Part shown: positions 59,634 to 64,000 of the stretch, piece after piece
Position numbering within the stretch: the first letter of the stretch is position 1
Layout: each line of letters starts with the position of its first letter
NCBI RefSeq assembly: GCF_000172975.1
Contig: NZ_ABTR02000001.1
Coordinates: 1,278,501-1,342,500, forward strand
Length of the DNA: 64,000 nucleotides
Direction: 5' to 3'
Origin: Dethiosulfovibrio peptidovorans DSM 11002
GTDB lineage: Bacteria > Synergistota > Synergistia > Synergistales > Dethiosulfovibrionaceae
The notes under the pieces: model-generated
The model's input: the letters and a program-made list of their open reading frames with translations, nothing else
The model's database searches: none
What the model was told of the DNA's origin: nothing
Translations under genes and position numbers: made by a program

Positions 59634-59838
59634 TGATGATCTCGAAAATGCCAGGTATGACCTCTTCCAGCTCGATAGAGCATCCCATCTCGTCGGCGAT
59701 ATCCTTGACGTTCAATGGGGCGCAGCTATGGTCTGAAACAAGGAGGATGCTCTCTCCCGGCCTCATCTTCTCCATCGCCACCTTGGCTTTCATTCCAGGT
59801 ATGGGGCAAAAGTCCCCTAGACAGTCGATTTTTTTCAA
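59599..59838 (-). CDS. TusA-like sulfur carrier protein (2)
   Basis: This 79-residue second TusA-like protein has CLGDFCPIPGMKAKVAM (Cys6, active Cys11) and SDHSCAPLNVKDIA. It differs from copy 1 in the Gly after CPIP. TTG 59838 follows AAGGGGGT. It is transcribed toward and overlaps the LysR gene by 35 bases at the 3' ends. Confidence 0.9.
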   Translation of the reverse strand: MKKIDCLGDFCPIPGMKAKVAMEKMRPGESILLVSDHSCAPLNVKDIADEMGCSIELEEVIPGIFEIIISKNCLSPHEA

Positions 59839-59940
59839 TTCGATACCCCCTTGTTCCTAATATACCTTAATGTATCTGGGGCCTCCCGATTATCGGTGGT
59901 CTCGTTCTGGATATTCCCCCATATTGAGGGGTTTGGGGTT

Positions 59941-60001
59941 TAAGGTATAAAAAAGACGATTACCCTTAGCCTCGTAGGGTAACCGTCTTTTTTATACCTT
60001 A
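59941..60001. terminator. Large bidirectional terminator
   Basis: TAAGGTATAAAAAAGACG then TTACCCT pair with AGGGTAA and CGTCTTTTTTATACCTTA, one mismatch, around TAGCCTCGT. Long A/T outer arms provide T-runs in both directions. It ends the remnant gene at 59999 from the right. Confidence 0.9.
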
Positions 60002-60207
60002 TTTTCTCGACCTGTGGCGCTGTGCTCTTATCAATTTATCCATTTCTCCGCTCTCTAAGGTTCCCCAGCCTACGAAAGTGTAGGGACGAGGAGTCCCAAA
60101 AAGCTCTTGGAATGACTTGAGGGGAAACTGGTTTAGAACGTAAGCCCTGTTGTCGTTCTGTTTTTGTTCTTCCTGTTTCGTGATGGTCCCGGTCTTTTTC
60201 TTCTTCT
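59999..60207 (-). pseudogene. C-terminal remnant of an unknown gene cut by the IS66 element
   Basis: An open minus-strand frame of about 68 codons runs from the IS edge to a TAA at 59999, immediately before the large terminator. Its end reads AYVLNQFPLKSFQELFGTP, RPYTFVGWGTLESGEMDKL and IRAQRHRSRK. Low-complexity Lys/Gln codons precede it. There is no start, because the IS66 left end supplies an in-frame stop just upstream. I do not recognise the family. Its tight fit with the terminator suggests a once-real gene. Confidence 0.6.
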
Positions 60208-61647
60208 GTAACTATTCAGTCGCCTGCCGATTTAGGTCCTAAATCAGCAGTTCCTCAGGCTCTTGCAACGTGATATCATGGCATCAGAATAAATCTGAAG
60301 GGAGGCCTCCCTGTGTTTCAGAAGCCCACCTACGAAGAGCTCTTCGAGGAAAACCAGATGCTCAAGGCGATAATCAAGAGCCTTAGCGAGAGGATCTCTG
60401 AGCTCGAAGCCATCCTGAAACAAAACAGCCAGACCAGCTCCAAGCCTCCTTCCAGCGACGGCTATAAAAAGCCCAAGCCGACCAGCTCCCGGAAGAAAAG
60501 CGACAAGAGTAAAGGGGCTCAGAAAGGCCATAAAGGAAGTGGCCTTTAGCTTCCCCATGAGCCGGATAAAATCGTGGAGCACCTGCCCAAACAGTGCGAG
60601 AGCTGCGAACATAAGGATGTCTGAACCGCCGATAAGGCTTCCTGCGGTGCAGGATACGTAATAGAGACCAAACTGGTGACCATGGTGGAAAAACATCAGG
60701 TGATAAAACGAACCTGTCCCTTGTCCAGCGAAACGATAAGGGGTCATCTATCTGTAACCGTGAAGTCCACCATCCAGTATGGTCCGGAGACTACAGCTCT
60801 GGTCTCTGTCCTAAATACCCTAGGAGCCGTATCCGCCGTAGCATCCTCTGTGGAGGTCATAAAGGAGAAGGTCAAAGCTCTTCCCTTAGCTCACTTCGAC
60901 GAAACAGGGGTCCGAGTAGATAAAGGACTCCGCTGGGCTCATGTGGCCTGTAACCGTGACTACGCCTACATCTCCGTCGAGAAGAAGCGAGGCTATGATG
61001 GAATGGAATGGTCGCCTCCGGGATACTTCCCTGTTTCAGAGGGATAGCTGTCCATGACTTCTGGCGCCCCTACGAGAGGTTTGACGTAAACCACGTCTAC
61101 TGCAACGCCCATCTTATTCGGGAGCTGAAAGGCATCCACGAAAACACCGGCCAGGAATGGGCTTTAAAGCTGAGAAAACTCCTGGTATGGGTCCAGCACA
61201 AGAAGAAGGCGTTTATCGTGGCCGGTAAGGACCGTTTTTCCCCTTATTGCTGCCGCTACAGGATCGACAAACCCTTCGATGAATTACTTGCCTCCGGTCT
61301 GGCCCAAAACCCTCTACCTATTGGAAAGGGGACAAGAGGCAGGCCCAAAAAAGGCAAGGCCAGGAACCTCCTGGAGAGATTTAGGGACCATAAGGAGGAG
61401 ATCCTGCTCTATTCCAGGGACTTTGCGATCCCCTTCGACAATAACGAGGCTGAGCGAAACATCCGCAACTTCAAAGCGAAGCTTAAAATATCGGGCTGCT
61501 TCCGAACCTCGGAAGGGGCTAGTGACTATGCCAAAATAATGTCGTTTCTCATCACGGCGAAGAAAAACTCGATCAATATATTCGAGGCCATGTCTATGGC
61601 TCTCGATGGTCAGATTCTCTTCCTGGCTGGAGCGACTGAATAGTTAC
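60208..61647 (+). mobile_element. IS66-family insertion sequence remnant (single-gene type, 1440 bp)
   Basis: The ends are perfect 16-base inverted repeats, GTAACTATTCAGTCGC (60208-60223) and its complement (61632-61647). It carries one transposase gene and no tnpA or tnpB, like the short ISBst12-like branch. The transposase is broken. The eight bases outside the ends (CTTCTTCT left, CTTTGCTA right) do not match, so no target-site duplication is left, suggesting deletion or recombination between two copies. Confidence 0.85.
60313..61643 (+). pseudogene. IS66 transposase (tnpC), inactivated
   Basis: The N-terminal part is coiled-coil plus a SSKPPSSDGYKK linker, then the catalytic domain with AHFDETGVRVDKGLRWAHVA, HDFWRPYERFDVNHVYCNAH and AIPFDNNEAERNIRNFKAK. 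Three lesions are visible: an in-frame TAG at 60547, an in-frame TGA at 60622 and a frameshift from a duplicated 5-mer ATGGA (60998-61007). Removing one copy of the 5-mer restores the family reading DGMVASGILPCFRG. The gene cannot make active transposase. Confidence 0.85.
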
Positions 61648-62370
61648 CTTTGCTATGGAGGGATCCTGAGAGATTTTGTGGTGAATGTACTCTTCCACCA
61701 TGGTGTCCATCCATTGGAGGGCCTGTCTGGCTCTCCTCTCTTGGAAGAACCCCGATTCCTTCATTGCTTTCTCGAACTTGGTAACGAGCTTCCATAGGTC
61801 GTCTATACCGTCGCCGGTAAGGGCGGAGCAGGCGTAGGCTCCGGTGGTCCATCCCTCCGTTGCGGGACGGAGATAGTGAAGTATCTGCTCGTAGTCCGCC
61901 CTTGTGACCAGGGCCTTTCTTCGGTTGTTTCCGTCGGCTTTGTTGACCACTATGGCGTCGTATCCGGCGGCCTCGCATAGCAGCAGGGGCTCCCTGCTTT
62001 TTCTGGTGACACCTTCCAGAGTTCCGCTGGAGGGAGAGGCCCTTATGAAGGCTCTGGTTCCCCTGGTCAGTTTTTCCATCCTGGTCTTGTCTCCCAGTAT
62101 GCTACCGCCAGAGACGCCGCTGCTGGGGTCCACGGCAAGCACCGCCATCTTGTATCCTCTCTCACAGAGTGAGTAGCCAAGGGCCTCTATGAAGGTGCTC
62201 TTCCCGACTCCGGGAACCCCTGTTATCCCTACTCTGACGGCGTTTCCAGTATTCGGTAATATCCTCTGGACGAGCTCCTGGGCAGGGCCGAAGTGTCTGG
62301 GGACGTTGCTCTCTATAAGGGTTATCCCTCTGGAGAGAATCATCCTGTCCCCTTCGAGGATGCCCCTCTC
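61648..62370 (-). pseudogene. meaB: meaB/argK GTPase, truncated at its C-terminus by IS66
   Basis: The G-protein chaperone of methylmalonyl-CoA mutase is recognisable by ITGVPGVGKSTFIEALG, AVDPSSGVSGGSILGDKTR and NKADGNNR. The true sequence ends at the IS border (61648), about 70-80 residues short of the usual end; a frame continues a few codons inside the IS to 61594. Upstream of ATG 62343 the same frame reads ERGILEGDRMILSRGITL, the normal MeaB N-terminal region, directly abutting a mutase fragment and an in-frame TAG. It is probably not functional, as the dimerisation tail is missing. Confidence 0.8.
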
Positions 62371-62646
62371 CTATGCCCAGAAAAACGAGAGCCTCGGGGC
62401 GAAGTTGTCCACGTCCAGTCCCGCATCTATGCCGGTGCGGATGTATTCCAGGCCGTCGGCCGAGGAGTAGCCCAGTTCTATGTCGGCTGTGGCGCCTGCC
62501 TCCTGCATCTGATAGCCCGATATACTTATGCTGTTGAACTTGGGCATATGCCGGGATGTGTAGGAGAATATGTCCCCTATGATCCTCATAGATGCGTCAG
62601 GGGGGTATATGTAGATGTTTCGGACCATTAGTATCTCGTATTATTC
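62371..62646 (-). pseudogene. Internal fragment of methylmalonyl-CoA mutase large subunit
   Basis: About 85 codons match the mutase N-terminal TIM-barrel region: [40 protein letters not shown] and [16 protein letters not shown]. It starts and stops abruptly, with a TAA upstream (minus strand) and a TAG at 62371-62373 followed in the same frame by the MeaB sequence. Most of the ~550-730-residue mutase gene is gone. This is a deletion remnant. Confidence 0.8.
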
Positions 62647-62823
62647 CAGCGTCCCGACCGATGTCAAGCTATATCGATCACGAGCTGTTCGTCGTCCCGT
62701 TCGGGAGGTGGTCGTTTTTTGACTTTTTGTATAATAGAGACATCGTCTGGAGATCTCTCCCTTGGTTAGCGTTTTAGAGCGGGATGAGGGGGGGAAGATT
62801 CCGTCAATTGTCGGTCCGAGAGA

Positions 62824-62906
62824 TAAATTTATGTTATTATATAAATTTACAGCGGTAAGGCCCTTGCATGGGTCAGGCGTTCTCCCCGATATTGGGGAGA
62901 CTTTTT
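62824..62906 (+). promoter_or_regulatory. Leader of the glycine betaine binding protein gene: A/T repeats plus two hairpins
   Basis: TAAATTTA occurs twice (62824-62831, 62842-62849), a possible operator or promoter region. Downstream, GGCCC-TTGCAT-GGGTC (62859-62874) and CTCCCC-GATATT-GGGGAG (62882-62899) can form tandem hairpins. The second is followed by ACTTTTTC, like a terminator, 17 bases before the ATG. The region could act as an attenuator. From 62647 to 62823 I see no gene. Confidence 0.45.
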
Positions 62907-62922
62907 CGAGAGGAGTCGATGT

Positions 62923-63915
62923 ATGAGAAAGAGTACGAAGTTTTTCAGTGTAATTTTGACGTTGGGGGTTATTCTCTCCTCCGTGGCGGCCTCGGCTGGG
63001 TCTAAGATAGTCTTTGCCGATTTCAGCTGGGAAAGCGCCCAGTTCCACAACAGGGTGGCCGGTTACATACTGGAGCACGGATTCGACCGCGAGGTAGCCT
63101 ATTCGCTTACCGAGGAGATGCCCGGTTTCCTGGGACTGGAGAGAGGCGATCTTCAGCTTGCCATGGAGACGTGGGTGGATAACTCCATAGCCATCTGGGA
63201 TAAGATAACGAAGAAGGGGAAGGTCCTGGAGATGGGGAAAAATTACCCCAACGCTCCTCAGGGCTGGTATGTCCCCACGTTCATCATAGAGGGAGATCCC
63301 GAGAGAGGGATAGAGCCTCTCGCCCCGGATCTTAGATCGGTTACGGATCTTCCTAAGTACTGGAAGATCTTTCAGGATCCGGAGAACAAGGATAAAGGCC
63401 GTTTCCTGAACGGGCCCACCGGTTGGCCGATCAGCATCAAGAACGTCGACAGGCTGAAAGCGTACGGACTCGACGATACATACGTTAACTTTTACGCCGG
63501 TTCCGGTGCGGCTCTGGCCGTCGGTATAGCCAGTGCCTACGAAAAGGGAAGGCCGGTTCTGGCCTATTATTGGGAGCCTACCCCTCTGCTCGGAAAATAC
63601 GACATGACCAAGCTGGAGGAGCCGCCCTACGATCCGAAGGTATGGAAGGAAACTGGTATGTGCGCCTTCCCCGCCTGTAGAGTCCTCAAAACCGGAAACC
63701 GTGCATTTCTGGAATCCGAGCCGGAGATCAGGGATTTCGTAGAGAGGTACGAGACCTCCTTAGAGCTGACCAGCGAAGCTCTCGCCGTCATGGATACCGA
63801 GGGGATGAGCGGTCCCCAGGCGGCGGAGTGGTTCCTGAAAGAGCATCCCGAGGTGTGGTCGTCCTGGGTAGACGAAGAAGTGAGGGCGAAGGTATCCAAG
63901 GCCTTAGGCCTTTAA
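62923..63915 (+). CDS. Glycine betaine/proline-type ABC transporter substrate-binding protein
   Basis: The 330-residue secreted protein has a signal peptide (about 1-25, ending VAASAG) and an OpuAC/ProX fold. It starts KIVFADFSWESAQFHNRVAGYI, with GPTGWPIS and AYYWEPTPLLGKYDMTKLEEP further along; the Trp residues in FSWES, YYWEP and related positions are typical of the aromatic box that holds quaternary ammonium groups. ATG follows AGAGGAG. The next gene begins about 20 bases downstream and is probably the permease or ATPase of the importer. Confidence 0.9.
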   Translation: MRKSTKFFSVILTLGVILSSVAASAGSKIVFADFSWESAQFHNRVAGYILEHGFDREVAYSLTEEMPGFLGLERGDLQLAMETWVDNSIAIWDKITKKGKVLEMGKNYPNAPQGWYVPTFIIEGDPERGIEPLAPDLRSVTDLPKYWKIFQDPENKDKGRFLNGPTGWPISIKNVDRLKAYGLDDTYVNFYAGSGAALAVGIASAYEKGRPVLAYYWEPTPLLGKYDMTKLEEPPYDPKVWKETGMCAFPACRVLKTGNRAFLESEPEIRDFVERYETSLELTSEALAVMDTEGMSGPQAAEWFLKEHPEVWSSWVDEEVRAKVSKALGL

Positions 63916-63934
63916 TTAAGGGGAGGTGATCGTC

Positions 63935-64000
63935 TTGTCCGGTTCGGCTATGGAAGGTTCGTCTCGACGTCTGCCTTTCGACGATCCTTACGGCAGCGCG
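63935..64000 (+). CDS. Start of next gene in the betaine-type importer operon (truncated by window end)
   Basis: TTG 63935 follows GGGGAGGTGA; the frame is open for 22 codons to the window end (MSGSAMEGSSRRLPFDDPYG). It is too short to identify. By position it is likely the permease or ATPase partner of the binding protein. Confidence 0.55.
   Translation, partial: MSGSAMEGSSRRLPFDDPYGSA

Noticed and set aside
60547-60549. In-frame TAG in the IS66 transposase read as pyrrolysine, given the corrinoid methyltransferases nearby
   Set aside because: The same gene also has an in-frame TGA and a frameshift, so it is decay. The corrinoid methyltransferase genes here have no internal TAG, and no pylS or tRNA-Pyl is visible.
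60208-61647. Target-site duplication around the IS66 element
   Set aside because: The flanking eight bases, CTTCTTCT and CTTTGCTA, do not match; no alternative end position gives a matching pair.
1-64000. tRNA, rRNA and CRISPR arrays
   Set aside because: No cloverleaf, rRNA-like or regularly spaced repeat pattern was seen; a tRNA or repeat-finder run would confirm.

Overview
The window reads as a stretch of chromosome from an anaerobic, amino-acid- and peptide-fermenting bacterium of moderately high GC. The gene set fits the phylum Synergistota (Dethiosulfovibrio-like): peptide and amino-acid enzymes, TRAP, DUF819 and YfcC transporters, a corrinoid methyltransferase operon and an AddAB-type recombination nuclease. 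This placement is inferred from gene content, not from a marker-gene comparison. Coding density is high. Many genes start with GTG or TTG behind strong AGGAGG sites. I saw no rRNA, tRNA or CRISPR array.

Layout. 1-3.8 kb: end of a TRAP permease, a DUF3870 gene, then an Ala-Glu-type dipeptide epimerase with a DUF819 membrane protein behind a structured leader. 4-7.2 kb: a YbhJ-like aconitase-family hydratase convergent with a LysR regulator. 7.5-9.7 kb: a diguanylate cyclase and a TauE/SafE exporter. 9.8-15.2 kb (minus): a corrinoid methyltransferase operon with a corrinoid protein, two UroD/MtaA-family methyltransferases, a RACo-type activator and a shortened UroD paralogue, behind a clear promoter with a 12-bp-arm palindrome. 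15.3-18.8 kb (minus): a ribose-type ABC importer plus a binding-protein domain with no signal peptide. 19-25 kb (minus): an atypical SDR, a decayed acetyltransferase and leuCDBA controlled by a classical attenuator (promoter, leader peptide rich in Ile/Val/Leu codons, terminator). 25-34.3 kb: nitrilase, RF3, a secreted S10 peptidase, a metallo-hydrolase, a purine PRTase with an NCS2-like permease, an NlpC/P60 hydrolase and a ZIP transporter.

34.4-47.6 kb: RlmN, an RNase H fused to a SWIM zinc finger, a 49-residue tandem-repeat microprotein with its own promoter and terminator, a PAS histidine kinase whose phospho-acceptor His is Asn, DUF2207 and LemA proteins, and AddB/AddA. 47.7-53.8 kb: a TIM-barrel isomerase-like protein, a polysaccharide deacetylase, a YbaK deacylase, and an IclR regulator divergent from a YfcC transporter and M20 amidohydrolase. 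53.8-56.1 kb: an arsenic-type operon (ArsR, CPxC redox protein, permease, arsenate reductase) with two related operator-like repeats. 56.2-59.8 kb: thioredoxin reductase, two half-size YeeE/YedE membrane proteins, two TusA-like proteins and a LysR regulator, which looks like a sulfur (possibly selenium) uptake and relay module.

60-62.7 kb is a gene graveyard: a dead IS66 element without target duplication sits between the tail of an unknown gene and a truncated meaB, which is itself joined to an internal piece of methylmalonyl-CoA mutase. The window ends with a glycine-betaine-type binding protein behind a hairpin leader, and the first codons of the next gene.

The most unusual features are the corrinoid operon beside a sugar-type importer with a stand-alone binding domain, the RNase H-SWIM fusion next to the Trp-repeat microprotein, the H-box-mutant kinase and the split YeeE module.
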